Shown: piece after piece, positions 35,068-45,427 of the stretch
How positions within the stretch are numbered: position 1 is the first letter of the stretch
Layout of the letters: every line of letters starts with the position of its first letter
Assembly (NCBI GenBank): GCA_003248965.1
Contig: QFQU01000001.1
Location: forward strand, 1 to 64,000
Direction: 5' to 3'
DNA: 64,000 nucleotides
Source of the DNA: Brevundimonas sp.
GTDB taxonomy: Bacteria; Pseudomonadota; Alphaproteobacteria; Caulobacterales; Caulobacteraceae
Position numbers and translations under genes: made by a program
Notes under the pieces: generated by a model
Databases searched by the model: none
Told to the model about the DNA's origin: nothing
The model's input: only the letters and a program-made list of their open reading frames with translations

Positions 35068-36378
35068 ATGACCACCCCGTCGCCGATCACCATCGGCATC
35101 GACTTCGGCACGACCAACACCGTCGTCGCCGTCACCGACGCCCAGGGTCGCGCGCAACTGACGACCTTCGGCGCGGCGGGCGCCACCTTCCGCTCGGCCC
35201 TCGCCTTCCAGTTCCACCCCAGCCAGAACGGCCAGCCGCCCGAACGCCTGGTCGAGGCCGGTCCCTGGGCTGTCGAGGCCTATGTCGAGGACCCGCTGGA
35301 AACCCGCTTCATCCAGTCGTTCAAGACCTTCGCCGCCAGCGCCGCCTTCACCGAAACCCGCATCGACGACCGCCGCTATCGATTCGAGGACCTGCTGTCG
35401 GCCTTCCTTCTGCGCCTGCGTCACCATGCCGGAGAGCATCTATCGGACCTGCCGGCGCGTGTCGTCGTCGGCCGCCCCGTCACCTTCGCCGGGAACAATC
35501 CGGACGAGGCCCTGGCCCTGTCCCGCTATCAGACCGCCTTCGGCCGTCTGGGCTTCACCGACATTCGCTACGCCCATGAACCGGTCGGCGCCGCCTTCTA
35601 TTTCGCGCGTCAGCTCAAGGAGGACGCCACCGTCCTCGTCGCCGACTTCGGCGGGGGCACCAGCGACTTCTCCATCATTCGCTTCGAACAGGACGACGGC
35701 GTCCTGCGCTCCATTCCGCTGGCGCGGTCGGGGGTGGGCGTAGCCGGCGACGCCTTCGATTATCGCATCATCGACAACCTGGTCTCGCCCGCCCTGGGCA
35801 AGGGCGGCCTCTATCGCGCCCTGGACAAGCAGTTGCCGATCCCCCAGCGCTACTATTCCGCCTTCGCTCGCTGGGACCAGTTGGCCCTGCTGCGCGCCTC
35901 GCGCGACATGCGCGATATCCGCACCCTGGCGCGCACCGCCCTGGAACCTGAAAAGATCGAGCGGCTGATCGAGATTCTGGACGACAACCACGGCCACGCC
36001 CTCTATCGCGCCGTCTCGGCCCTGAAGACCGCACTGTCGTCCCAGGAAACGGCGACCTTCGACTTCGCCGCCGGCGACGTCCGGATCGTGCGTGAGGTGG
36101 CGCGCGCCGAGTTCGAGGGCTGGATCGCGCCCGAACTGTCCGCGATCGCACAGGCCGTAGATCGGGCCATGGATCAGGCCGGCCTGCCGCCCGAAGGCGT
36201 CGACCGCGTCTTCCTGACCGGCGGCACCTCCTTCGTCCCCGCCGTGCGCGCCCTGTTCCACCAGCGGTTCGGTCCGGAGAAGATCGAAACAGGCGGAGAG
36301 TTCGAATCCATCGCCGCCGGCCTGGCCCTGATCGGTCTTGAACCCCAACTGGACCTGTGGAGCGAAAAGGCCGCCTGA
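35068..36378 (+). CDS. yegD: Hsp70-family YegD-like protein
   Basis: 436 residues, the nucleotide-binding domain only. It has the first phosphate loop (IGIDFGTTNTVVAV), connect and second phosphate motifs (VLVADFGGGTSDFSII) and the adenosine motif (RVFLTGGTSFVPAVRALF). There is no DnaK substrate-binding domain, as in E. coli YegD. An ATPase of unknown client. Monocistronic by position. Confidence 0.9.
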   Translation: MTTPSPITIGIDFGTTNTVVAVTDAQGRAQLTTFGAAGATFRSALAFQFHPSQNGQPPERLVEAGPWAVEAYVEDPLETRFIQSFKTFAASAAFTETRIDDRRYRFEDLLSAFLLRLRHHAGEHLSDLPARVVVGRPVTFAGNNPDEALALSRYQTAFGRLGFTDIRYAHEPVGAAFYFARQLKEDATVLVADFGGGTSDFSIIRFEQDDGVLRSIPLARSGVGVAGDAFDYRIIDNLVSPALGKGGLYRALDKQLPIPQRYYSAFARWDQLALLRASRDMRDIRTLARTALEPEKIERLIEILDDNHGHALYRAVSALKTALSSQETATFDFAAGDVRIVREVARAEFEGWIAPELSAIAQAVDRAMDQAGLPPEGVDRVFLTGGTSFVPAVRALFHQRFGPEKIETGGEFESIAAGLALIGLEPQLDLWSEKAA

Positions 36379-36457
36379 GGCGGGACTTGCGCTTGTCCGT
36401 CCAGGCCTGGGCGCCTAAGTCGGAGCGACCCCGAGGCCTGACCTCCGGCGCCGAATT

Positions 36458-36493
36458 CGGACAATTCGGACTGATCGGACTCTTTGGACTCTG
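36458..36493. repeat. Four 9-base tandem repeats ahead of gor
   Basis: CGGACAATT, CGGACTGAT, CGGACTCTT and TGGACTCTG follow each other at 36458-36493 in the leader of the glutathione reductase gene, ending 25 bases before its ATG. Degenerate but regular 9-base spacing. Meaning unknown. Confidence 0.55.
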
Positions 36494-36518
36494 TTTTTCG
36501 CGCGCGCCGGAGACCCAG

Positions 36519-37901
36519 ATGGCGGACTATGACTACGACCTCTTCGTCATCGGCGCCGGCTCCGGCGGGGTTCGCGCGGCGCGCCTGACCGCGCTGGACG
36601 GAAAGAAGGTCGCCATCGCCGAGGAATTCCGCGTCGGCGGCACCTGCGTCATACGCGGCTGCGTGCCCAAGAAGTTCATGGTCATGGCCTCCGAGGTCAG
36701 CCATGCGCTGGAGATCGCCCAGGGCTACGGCTGGTCGTTCGACAATGCGACGTTCGACTGGCCGACCTTCCTGGAAGCCAAGGACGTCGAGATCGCCCGT
36801 CTGTCGGGCCTCTACGCCGCCAACCTGGGCAAGGCCGGCGTCGAGCTGGTCCACGGCCGGGCGGTGCTGAAAGACGCCCATACGGTCGAGATCGTCGGCA
36901 AGGACCGCACCATCACCGCCGAGAAGATCCTGATCGCCACCGGAGGCCGACCATGGAAGCCGGAAGAGCTTCCCGGCATCGAACACGCCATTACGTCGGA
37001 AGAAGCCTTCCACCTGCCCCAACTGCCCAAACGCATCCTGATCGCGGGCGGTGGCTATATCGCGGTGGAGTTCGCGGGCATCTTCGCCGGCTTGGGCGTC
37101 GAGACGACCCTGATCTATCGCGGCCCCAACATCCTGCGCGGCTTCGACGACGACGTGCGCGCCCACCTGGCCGGCGAGATCGAGAAACGCGGGATCAAGG
37201 TGATTCTGGGCTGCCAGCACAAGTCGATCGAGAAGACCGCGACCGGCCTGGTCAACCATCTGGAAAACGGCATGAAGCTGGAGACGGACGTGGTCATGTT
37301 CGCCACCGGCCGCATACCCTACGTCAAGGACCTCGGGCTTGAAGCGGCGGGCGTCGAGTTGAACGATGAGGGCGCGATCAAGGTCGATCCCTATTCGAAG
37401 ACCACCGCCGACAACATCTGGGCCATCGGCGACGTGACCGACCGGATGAACCTGACCCCTGTCGCCATCCGCGAGGCGGTCGCCTTCCACCAGACCGTCT
37501 ATCGCGACAATCCCCAGCACTTCGACTACGAGGCCGTCGCCACCGCCGTCTTCAGCCAGCCGCCGGTCGGCGTCGTGGGTCTGACCGAGGCTGAGGCGCG
37601 CCGGTCCTGCGCCAAGGGGGTGGACGTCTATGTCACCCGATTCCGCCCGATGAAATACGCCTTCACCGGCTCGGACGAGCGGGTGCTGATGAAGCTGGTC
37701 GTCGACGCCGAAAGCCAGCGCGTGGTCGGCGTCCACATCGTCGGCCCCGACAGCCCCGAGATGATCCAGCTGGCCGCCATCGCCGTGAAGGCGGGCCTGA
37801 CCAAACCTCAGTGGGACGCCACCTGCGCGGTCCACCCCACCATGGCCGAGGAACTGGTGACGCTGAAGGAGAAGCAGAACGCGGCGAACCTGGCCGCCTG
37901 A
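36519..37901 (+). CDS. gor: Glutathione-disulfide reductase
   Basis: 460 residues. FAD-binding DYDLFVIGAGSGGVRAARLTA, redox-active disulfide GGTCVIRGCVPKKFM, NADPH-binding ILIAGGGYIAVEFAGIFAGLG, the second FAD site DNIWAIGDVTDRMNLTP and the C-terminal catalytic CAVHPTMAEE. It reduces oxidised glutathione with NADPH in the cytosol. The start at 36519 (GGAG 6 bases upstream) begins the FAD domain; the open frame upstream is repeat-derived sequence. Confidence 0.95.
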   Translation: MADYDYDLFVIGAGSGGVRAARLTALDGKKVAIAEEFRVGGTCVIRGCVPKKFMVMASEVSHALEIAQGYGWSFDNATFDWPTFLEAKDVEIARLSGLYAANLGKAGVELVHGRAVLKDAHTVEIVGKDRTITAEKILIATGGRPWKPEELPGIEHAITSEEAFHLPQLPKRILIAGGGYIAVEFAGIFAGLGVETTLIYRGPNILRGFDDDVRAHLAGEIEKRGIKVILGCQHKSIEKTATGLVNHLENGMKLETDVVMFATGRIPYVKDLGLEAAGVELNDEGAIKVDPYSKTTADNIWAIGDVTDRMNLTPVAIREAVAFHQTVYRDNPQHFDYEAVATAVFSQPPVGVVGLTEAEARRSCAKGVDVYVTRFRPMKYAFTGSDERVLMKLVVDAESQRVVGVHIVGPDSPEMIQLAAIAVKAGLTKPQWDATCAVHPTMAEELVTLKEKQNAANLAA

Positions 37902-37908
37902 AGCGGCC

Positions 37909-39429
37909 TTATGGGCGGGCCCGCTCGCGGAACCGTTCCAGCAGGTCCAGTCGCGCGCTGAACGGCACGGGCGTCACCGTGGGCCCGCTGTTTCCGAAGT
38001 TCAGCAGCTGGGTGTCTCCGCCCCGCGCCCTCGGCCATTGCGGGCGCCCGACGCCGTTAGGATCGCCCGACCGCGCAAAGGCCGTCCAATAGCTCATCAT
38101 GACGTCCGACGCCTTTCGGTCCCGCTCCTCGACCGGATACGGCAGGGTGTTCAGGGTGCCGAAGACATAGGGGCGCTCGATCGCATGGGTCGCTCCGCCA
38201 TGCGGCTCCGGGTTCTGCGGCGAAGTAACATCGAAACGGTACAGCCACGCCCGGTTGCCCGCTGCATTGTGCAACCGCGCCAGATGCCGCGCAGGCTCCG
38301 AGAAGACCAGGTCGGTGATCACGGTCTTGTCGAACGCCTCCAGCCCGCCATAGGCCTGGACGAGGTCGGCCCGTTCCAGCCAGGTCATCTCGTCGTCGAT
38401 CAGGCCATAGCCGTTGCGGTCCGTGGGGCGCATCCACCAGAACTCGGCGCTGTTGGAGCCGATGATCAGCGGCACGCGGGCCTGCCGACCGGCGCGAAAG
38501 GCCGCCTCCACCGTCGTCGGCACGATCTTGCCGTCGATCAGGGTCAGGTCGCCGTTGGCGAACACCGGCGCCGGCGTCAGGAACATCTCGGGCGGCGCGG
38601 CGCGCAGGTCCGCCGCCGTTCGCAGACCAGCCGCATAGGCCCAGACGGCGCCACGGTCACGCGCCGACGGCGCCCCGCCTGGCCCCTTGGCGTCCAATGG
38701 CGTCTGCAACTCGCGCCCCAGGCCCGACTGCACCACCGCATGCTCGAACAGTCCGCGCGCAGCCGGCGAGATCATCAGCTTGGTGACGATGGCGCCGCCG
38801 GCCGATTCGCCGAAGACGGTGACGTTCTCCGGGTCGCCGCCGAAGGCCGAGATATTGGCCTTCACCCACTTCAGGGCGGCGATCACGTCCATCAGGCCGT
38901 AGTTGCCCGCCGGCTCGTTCGCCGGGCGTTCGGCGGCCAGCGCGGGATGATCGAAGAAGCCCAGCCGTCCCAGGCGGTAGTTCAGCGTCACCACCACCAT
39001 GCCACGCCGCGCCAGGTTCGACCCGTCGTACAGGAGCGCCGTGCCCGATCCGTTGACCAGGCCGCCGCCATGGATCCAAACCATCACGGGAGCCGGCTGG
39101 ATCGTGCTGGTCGGCCGCCAGACGTTCAGGTTCAGGCAGTCCTCGCTCATCGGCAAGGGACCGACGCCGGGATCGCCGCCGGGCGGGGCCTGGATGCAGA
39201 TCGGTCCCACGGTTCCGGCGTCGCGCTGCCCGCGCCACCGCGGTGCGGCCCCGGGCGGCCGCCAGCGCCGCTCGCCCGTCGGCGGCGCGGCGTAGGGGAT
39301 GTTCTTGAACGCCGTCACATCGGCTTCGGCGCGCCCGATCAGGACGCCCTGATCGATCTGGACGGTGGGCTGGTCAGCTGTGGGCGCCATAATGAGCGAG
39401 AGGGTGGCGAAAACGCCTGCGATTGTCAT
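37909..39429 (-). CDS. Type-B carboxylesterase
   Basis: 506 residues with a probable signal peptide, then the alpha/beta-hydrolase features of the family: SEDCLNLNVWRP, the oxyanion motif MVWIHGGGLVNGSG and the nucleophile elbow VTVFGESAGGAIVT. Catalytic His is probably in the C-terminal GGATHAIERPYVFG region. It hydrolyses esters in the periplasm or outside; natural substrate unknown. It converges on gor with a 7-base gap. Confidence 0.9.
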   Translation of the reverse strand: MTIAGVFATLSLIMAPTADQPTVQIDQGVLIGRAEADVTAFKNIPYAAPPTGERRWRPPGAAPRWRGQRDAGTVGPICIQAPPGGDPGVGPLPMSEDCLNLNVWRPTSTIQPAPVMVWIHGGGLVNGSGTALLYDGSNLARRGMVVVTLNYRLGRLGFFDHPALAAERPANEPAGNYGLMDVIAALKWVKANISAFGGDPENVTVFGESAGGAIVTKLMISPAARGLFEHAVVQSGLGRELQTPLDAKGPGGAPSARDRGAVWAYAAGLRTAADLRAAPPEMFLTPAPVFANGDLTLIDGKIVPTTVEAAFRAGRQARVPLIIGSNSAEFWWMRPTDRNGYGLIDDEMTWLERADLVQAYGGLEAFDKTVITDLVFSEPARHLARLHNAAGNRAWLYRFDVTSPQNPEPHGGATHAIERPYVFGTLNTLPYPVEERDRKASDVMMSYWTAFARSGDPNGVGRPQWPRARGGDTQLLNFGNSGPTVTPVPFSARLDLLERFRERARP

Positions 39430-39653
39430 GCTCGCTGATTACCAAATCCTGCGCGCGCGCCAATGCCGATAGGATCACACTCTGCGACATCGTCCGATCG
39501 GCTTGCGACGCAAATGTACGAAACCGAACACAATACAGCCGGTATCGACTTGTTTGGGCGTAGAATTCATCGCTGGCGACGACGTTCGATCTGGTCTAGG
39601 GCGTCATCAAACCTTTGCGGAACAACCCGCGCCGCATACCAGGACGCCGCATC

Positions 39654-40031
39654 ATGACCCAGCCTCTTTCCGGCCGCCGCGTCCTTGTGGTCGAGGACGA
39701 ATCCCTGGTCGCCATGCTTCTGGAGACGATCCTGGAAGACATGGGCTGCACCCCCGTCGGTCCTGCGTCGAACGTGGATGAGGGAGAGGCCATAGCGCGC
39801 GACACGGTCGATCTGGACGCCGCCTTGCTGGACGTCAATCTCGCCGGCCGTCAGGTCTTCCCTGTCGCCGCCGTTCTGAAGGCGCGCGGCGTCCCCTTCG
39901 TCTTCTCGACCGGCTACGGCGAAAGCGGCCTGCCCGACGAATGGCGCGGCAATCCGACCATCCAGAAACCGTTCACCGAAGCCGCCGTGCGCGACGCCCT
40001 GATGCAGGCCTTGGGCGTCGCCGACGTCTAA
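39654..40031 (+). CDS. Single-domain response regulator
   Basis: 125 residues, a receiver domain only: acidic pair VVEDES (Glu14, Asp15), phosphoacceptor Asp60 in AALLDVNLAG, switch Thr in FVFSTGYGE and conserved Lys in IQKPF. There is no output domain. Such stand-alone receivers in Caulobacterales act in phosphorelays, often with HWE/HisKA2 kinases. No partner kinase is nearby. Start at ATG 39654. Confidence 0.88.
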   Translation: MTQPLSGRRVLVVEDESLVAMLLETILEDMGCTPVGPASNVDEGEAIARDTVDLDAALLDVNLAGRQVFPVAAVLKARGVPFVFSTGYGESGLPDEWRGNPTIQKPFTEAAVRDALMQALGVADV

Positions 40032-40036
40032 AAGGC

Positions 40037-42715
40037 TCAGCCCGGCATCCGCCGCGGCGCGAACCACCCCGCATCGGTCTGCTGAACCGAGCCCGCCACC
40101 GCCAGGACCGCAAGGGTGCGGTCGATCATGCGGCGTGCACGGGGCCGGCTGCCGTCGAATTCGTCGATCAGCGCGGCCGGCGGCAACGGCCTCCCAGCCT
40201 TGCGGAGCAGCGACAACAGAGTGGACGCCAGCACGGCCTGCTCATCGGGCAAGGGTGGCTTCTCGCGCGGTTGCGGCAGACTGAGCGGCGCCTGCTTGAC
40301 CGACGTTCCCGTCTTGACCCGACCGGCCTGATAGACTGGCCGCAGGAACCGAACATGCCCCAGCGCTTCTTCTTCGGCGCGCGCTTGGTTCAGATCGATC
40401 AGCCGATCGACGATCTGGGCGTCGCTCAGATCATCCGGCCAGCCGTAGGCCTGGGCCACCAGCCGGTCCAGCCGCTGATGCAGATGATCCAACACGCCGA
40501 CGCAGCCTTCCTCATGCACGGTCTGTTCGGCTTCGGTCAGCGCACAGTTCGCGCCGATACGGGCACGCGCGTTGTACAGCCCCGTCATCGTCAGGAACGC
40601 GTGACGTGACAGGACTTTGGCTCTCAGCGCGTCGATCTCCTCGGCCACCGCCCCGACTTCGGCGGCGAGATCGCCGCTGAGGGCTGGAAAGGGAAAGGCG
40701 TCGAAACACGCGCCCTTCACATAGACCGCTTCGCGTTCGTATTCCCCGATCCGCCCGGCGTTCGCGCCGAACCAGGCCCGGTGCTGGCGCGACGACAGGA
40801 CGCCCAGGACGATAGGGTCGTCGCTGGCCACGACCACCAGCTTGTTGTCCGGCAGCGTGTCGGCGTCCATGAAGCGGAACCAGCGATGCTTGGCCGTTTC
40901 GACCGTCACGATATAGCGGTTCAGGCCCTCCAGCGCCGCGCGAAGGTCGCGGCGCGGCTCGCCGAAAATCCACCAATTGTCGCGATAGGCGGCGCGGTTG
41001 TTGCGATCCCGCTCCGGCTTCACCGTTTCCAGAAGATGCTGATAGACCAACGGATGACGCCGTCGCGCGTCCGCCTCGTCCCATCCAAACAGGTCGATGA
41101 CCTTATGACCGCGCGGCCGATCCGCCAAGTCCCGACCGTTGCGATACTCGCGAAACGGAGACGGCGCGTCCGGATCCGATCCCGACAGCAGCGCCTGGGC
41201 CCTGGCCGGCGGCGTCAGGAAGCCGCCGCCCATCAGTTGCACGCCGCGATAGGCCAGGCCGGCGTTGGCCTTCAAGGCGGCGACGCGGGTCAGGCGGCTG
41301 TCCAGCATCAGGTCGGCGCCGATGTCGCCGTGCCGTTCCTCGAACGTCAGCGCCTCGTCATCGAGAGCCTTCAGCCAGCGTCCCTGCCCGTCCGGTTCGC
41401 CGCGTTCGGCGACGGACATGGCGATCCTGACATCGGCGCAGCCCGCGCCCCTTACCCACGGGTGATCGGGTATGGCGAACACCAGTCGCATGGCCGGCGA
41501 CTTTTGCAGGTGATGCTCGAGGACGCGCCTCGAAAAGGTCTGGGTGATCGAATTCGTCGTGATGAAGCCGAACCGTCGAAGGATCGAACCTTCGGCGGTC
41601 AGGATCTCTGCCGCGCGATCCCACCACGCCGTGACGAAATCCGCCGACCGGAACCGGCCGCCACGTATCGCCGACAAGGCGTCGACATAGCCGTCGCCCA
41701 GTTCGCTCCGCAAATCCTTCCCGCCGATGAAGGGCGGATTGCCGACGATGAAATGGACGGAAGGCCAGGGCTTGGGTCGAGGATCGACATACCGCACGCT
41801 CTCCTTCGACGTCGCGTCGAACAGTCTGTCGCCGGTGGTCGCTTCGCCCTTGGGCTCGATCTCTACACGGGCGCATTCGATCAAGGCGTCCGTATGCTGC
41901 ACGGTCTTGAAGTCCTTCAGGATCGGCTCACTGGGCATGGCGTCCTTGAAGGTGCGGAAATGCCATTGAAGGTAGCCGATCCACATGACCATCTCGGCGA
42001 TCCAGGCGGCGTTGGCGTTCTTCTCCAGCCCATAGAATTGCTCTGGACTGACGACGTGGCCCTCCAGCGCCAGCACGCCCTGCTGTTCGCCCATTTCGGT
42101 CAGGGTGCCGAGAACCTCCTCCTCCAGCTCCTTCATCATCCTCATGGCGACGTAGAGGAAGTTGCCGGTTCCGCAGGCGGGATCGAGCACGCGGATCTTG
42201 CACAGCCGCTCGTGAAACTCGTGGATCACGCCGCGCGCCCTGACGCCCTCGCCGGTCAGGTACAGGCCTATCGCCTCCACTTCCACGGCCTCCCATTCCG
42301 TCCGCAAGGGCTCCATGATGGTCGGTTCGATCAGTCGCTCGACATAGGCGCGCGGCGTATAGTGCGCGCCCAGTTCGGCCCGCTGCGCGGGATCCAGCGC
42401 CTGTTCCAAAAGAGCGCCGAAGATCGCCGGCTCGACATTGGCCCAGTCGCACCGCGCCGCCGCGATCAAGGCCGATAGTTCGTCCTCGGTGATCGGAACC
42501 GGCTCCATTCGGCGATAGAGGCCGCCGTTGAACCGCCGAACCAGCTGTTGCGTCGCCACGCAATAGCCGCCCCGATCCATGTTCGTGAACAAGGTCCGGG
42601 CGGCCTCGTGAAAGCGGTCCGCCTGACCGCGATAGCTTTCCAACAGAGCCAGGAAGCTGCGCCGTTCGATCAGACCGACGCTGTCGGCGAACATGGCGAA
42701 GATGCATTGCATCAC
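40037..42715 (-). pseudogene. MmeI-like RM enzyme, methyltransferase/TRD part
   Basis: 893 codons, the larger part of a fused type IIL/IIG restriction-modification enzyme. It contains the helical spacer (CIFAMFADSVGL), the adenine methyltransferase core with motif I DPACGTGNF (about 178-186) and GNPPF (about 325-329), and a long C-terminal target-recognition and helical region. The endonuclease domain is encoded in the same frame upstream but is cut off by a TAA at 42749-42751. Restart at GTG 42715 or ATG 42712 is possible, with no good ribosome site seen. Alone it might methylate without cutting; more likely the gene is inactive. Confidence 0.78.
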
Positions 42716-42748
42716 GAACAGAGCGGTCTTCTCGGACTGGGCGGCCGC

Positions 42749-43462
42749 TTACACCCGGTCCATGCCGACCTGACGCCGATCGTTGATCGAACGCACCGTC
42801 CAGGCCAGCCGCGCCGAGATCGCCGTCGTGACCTCGATGGCCTTGGCCGCCGGGTCCAGCGACATCGGGTCGGTCCAGACCCGGCGCAGACGCTCACGAA
42901 CCTCGGGGTCGCGCAGATGATCCAGGGAAATGCGATAGCTGGCCCGATCCGGGAAGGGCGCATAAATCTTTCCCTGCCGCGCGAAATCGGACCAGAGCTC
43001 GATTGAGCGGCCGACATCGACCAGCACCAGGAAGGGCGGCCATTCATCCAGCGCCTTGGCGTAGTTTTCCGCCTGCCGCTTGGCGACCCGCATGAAACCG
43101 TCGGAGGCCGCCGCCCCTACCGACGCCCGGGGCTTCAGCCGCGTGAACAGCGACAGCTGGGCCTCCGGGTCCAGCGGCCCTCCTGTGCGACGCTTGCGGG
43201 ACTGTTTGGCCTCCAGCACGAAACAGCCGCGTTTGGAGCAGTCGATATAGCCCGGCTGGCCGGAACCGTCCTCGTGCCGAAATCGGATCGGTCGTTCGAA
43301 GCAATAGTCCAGATCGCCGACACGCTCGTCATCCGGGGCCGCAACGCCGATCAGGCGGCAAAGCTGGATGATGAAGGTCTGGTAGTGGGCGCGTTCGCTG
43401 ATCGGTGCAGCGGACCATTGGGCGATGAACGATTCGACATCGTCTGATTGCTTCCCCGACAT
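42749..43462 (-). pseudogene. MmeI-like RM enzyme, nuclease part before nonsense codon
   Basis: 237 residues holding the N-terminal endonuclease domain. Asp74, Glu84 and Lys86 in GYIDCSKRGCFVLEAKQS give the D-x9-E-x-K signature of MmeI-family enzymes. The frame meets TAA at 42749-42751 and then continues, unchanged and open, for 904 more codons. Without the stop the product would be 1141 residues, the usual size of these enzymes. ATG 43462. Confidence 0.8.
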
Positions 43463-43499
43463 GGAAACAATCTAAAGTTACTCATTACAAAGACGCAAC

Positions 43500-44711
43500 C
43501 TATAAGAGCGAACCCTCAAGATAACGGCCTTCGCATTGCGGCTTGCCCAGCCAATAGGCCAGTTCGGCCGGACGGGTGATGGCCCAGATCGCCAGGTCGG
43601 CGGCCTTGCCGACTTCAAGCGTGCCGATCCGATCCGACAGGCCCAGCGCGCGCGCCGCCTCGCGCGTCGCGCCGGCCAGGGCCTCCTCCGGCGTCAGACG
43701 GAACTGGACGCAGGCCAGGTTCAGCACCGCCGTCATGGAGGCGACGGGCGAGGTGCCGGGATTGCAGTCGGTAGCGACCGCCATCCTGACGCCATGGCGG
43801 CGCAGCAGGTCGATGGGCGGCGTCTTGGTCTCACGCAGCATCAGATAGGCGCCGGGCAACAACACCGCCGTCACGCCCGCAGCGGCCATGGCGGCGACGC
43901 CCGCTTCGGTCGAATGCTCGATATGATCCGCCGACAGGGCCCGATAGCGCGCGGCCAGCGACGCGCCGCCGCCGTCCGACAGCTGATCGGCGTGCAGCTT
44001 GACGGGCAGGCCCAAGGTTCGCGCCTGGTCGAACAGCCGCGACACCTCCTCGGTCGAAAAAGCGATGGGTTCGCAATAGGCGTCAACCGCGTCGACCAGT
44101 CCCTCGGCGCAGGCGGCCGGCAGGATTTCATCCACAGCCTTGTCCACATAGGCGGCGCGATCATCGCGATACTCGGGCGGCACGGCGTGAAGGCCAAGGT
44201 AGCTGGTGCAGACACGGACCCCGCCCTCGCGCCCGATCCGGCGGGCGACACGCAGCATCTTCAGCTCGCTGTCCCAGTCCAGCCCATAGCCGGACTTGAT
44301 CTCGACCGTGGTGACGCCGGTGGCCTTCAACCCCTCCAGCCGGCTCATGGCAGAGGTGAACAATTCGTCCTCCGAGGCGGCGCGCGTGGCCCTGACCGAG
44401 GAGACGATGCCGCCGCCCGCACGCGCGATCTCCTCATAGGTCGCGCCCTCAAGCCTCTGTTCGAACTCGCTCGACCGGTCGCCGCCGAAGACCAGATGGG
44501 TATGGCAGTCGATCAGGCCCGGCGTGATCCAGCGGCCGTCCAGCCGCTCGGTCTCCGCAGCGTCGATGTCCGGCATCGCCGCGCGCGAGCCGACCCAGGC
44601 GATCCGCCCGTCCGCGACGGCCACAGCCGCGTCCTCAATGGCGCCATAGGGGACGCCGCCCTCGGTCATGGTCGCGACGTGACAGTCGATCAGCAGGCGG
44701 TCGGCCTTCAT
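43500..44711 (-). CDS. hutI: Imidazolonepropionase
   Basis: 403 residues of the amidohydrolase superfamily. It has metal-binding DCHTHLVFGGDRSSEF, the EIKSGYGLD motif, the KLHADQLS histidine, SADHIEHS and the ATDCNPGTSP aspartate. It opens the imidazolone ring to N-formimino-glutamate, the third step of histidine breakdown. The start at 44711 (MKADRLLIDCHVA) shares one base with the hutC stop (TGATG). Last gene of hutF-hutC-hutI. Confidence 0.95.
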   Translation of the reverse strand: MKADRLLIDCHVATMTEGGVPYGAIEDAAVAVADGRIAWVGSRAAMPDIDAAETERLDGRWITPGLIDCHTHLVFGGDRSSEFEQRLEGATYEEIARAGGGIVSSVRATRAASEDELFTSAMSRLEGLKATGVTTVEIKSGYGLDWDSELKMLRVARRIGREGGVRVCTSYLGLHAVPPEYRDDRAAYVDKAVDEILPAACAEGLVDAVDAYCEPIAFSTEEVSRLFDQARTLGLPVKLHADQLSDGGGASLAARYRALSADHIEHSTEAGVAAMAAAGVTAVLLPGAYLMLRETKTPPIDLLRRHGVRMAVATDCNPGTSPVASMTAVLNLACVQFRLTPEEALAGATREAARALGLSDRIGTLEVGKAADLAIWAITRPAELAYWLGKPQCEGRYLEGSLL

Positions 44712-45427
44712 CAGCTTTGATCCTTGGCGTGGGCGGACGAGAAGCGGGCGACCAGATCGTAGCGGTCGCCGGGGAAGGTCTGCCAGACCCGCGTCACCCC
44801 CTGCCCGTCCCGCCACGTTCGACGTTCGACGCAAAGGCAGGCGGCGCCGGGCCGAAGCTGCAGCAGGCGCGCCGTTGCGGCGTCGGCCTCGACAGCCGAG
44901 ATGCGGTTTTCCGCCTCGGTCCAGGGCGCCGAGTCCAGAAGCCAGCTTCCGGGCGGAACCGTCTGAAAATCCACATCGACGGCCTGGGGCGCCGCGCCCA
45001 GGGCGATCAGCCGTCGCTCCAGCGCCAGCGGCGCGCCGTCCGCCCGGTGCAGGCAGGTCAGGTCCAACAGCCGCCCCCCCGAGGCCAGTTCGACCTCATC
45101 GGCATCGGACGGCCCACGCTCGATCCGCTCCAGCAGGGCGTAGTCATAGGTCTGGCCCCGCTCCCGAACCTCGGCCCGCAGGTCCGGGATGGCCAGCACG
45201 GCGGCATGGGCCTTGGGCTGGGCGACGAAGGTGCCTGCGCGTCGCCGACGCGTGACCAGCCCCCGACCCGCCAGTTCCGAAATCGCCTTGGACACCGTCA
45301 TCCGCGAACAGCCGTAACGCGCCGTCAATTCGTGCTCGAACGGAATACGGTCCCCGGGCGCCAGTTCGCCGGACAGGATACGGCCTTCCAACTCGGCGTA
45401 GATGCGCCGGTGCAGCGGCGCGCTCAT
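44711..45427 (-). CDS. hutC: Histidine utilisation repressor, GntR/HutC family
   Basis: 238 residues. The N-terminal GntR winged helix is YAELEGRILSGELAPGDRIPFEHELTARYGCSRMTVSKAISELAGRGLVTRRRRAGTFV. A C-terminal UTRA ligand domain senses urocanate in this family. The start overlaps the hutF stop (ATGA). The palindrome at 46828-46841 is the likely operator. It therefore represses its own operon and the divergent hutGUH operon. Confidence 0.93.
   Translation of the reverse strand: MSAPLHRRIYAELEGRILSGELAPGDRIPFEHELTARYGCSRMTVSKAISELAGRGLVTRRRRAGTFVAQPKAHAAVLAIPDLRAEVRERGQTYDYALLERIERGPSDADEVELASGGRLLDLTCLHRADGAPLALERRLIALGAAPQAVDVDFQTVPPGSWLLDSAPWTEAENRISAVEADAATARLLQLRPGAACLCVERRTWRDGQGVTRVWQTFPGDRYDLVARFSSAHAKDQS

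Noticed and set aside
33655..35439. A 594-codon minus-strand frame across GT4, methyltransferase and YegD genes
   Set aside because: It spans three well-supported plus-strand genes and becomes Arg/Gly-rich low-complexity sequence.
40781..42478. A 565-codon plus-strand frame opposite the MmeI-like gene
   Set aside because: No recognisable motif; the minus strand holds methylase motifs in the same interval.
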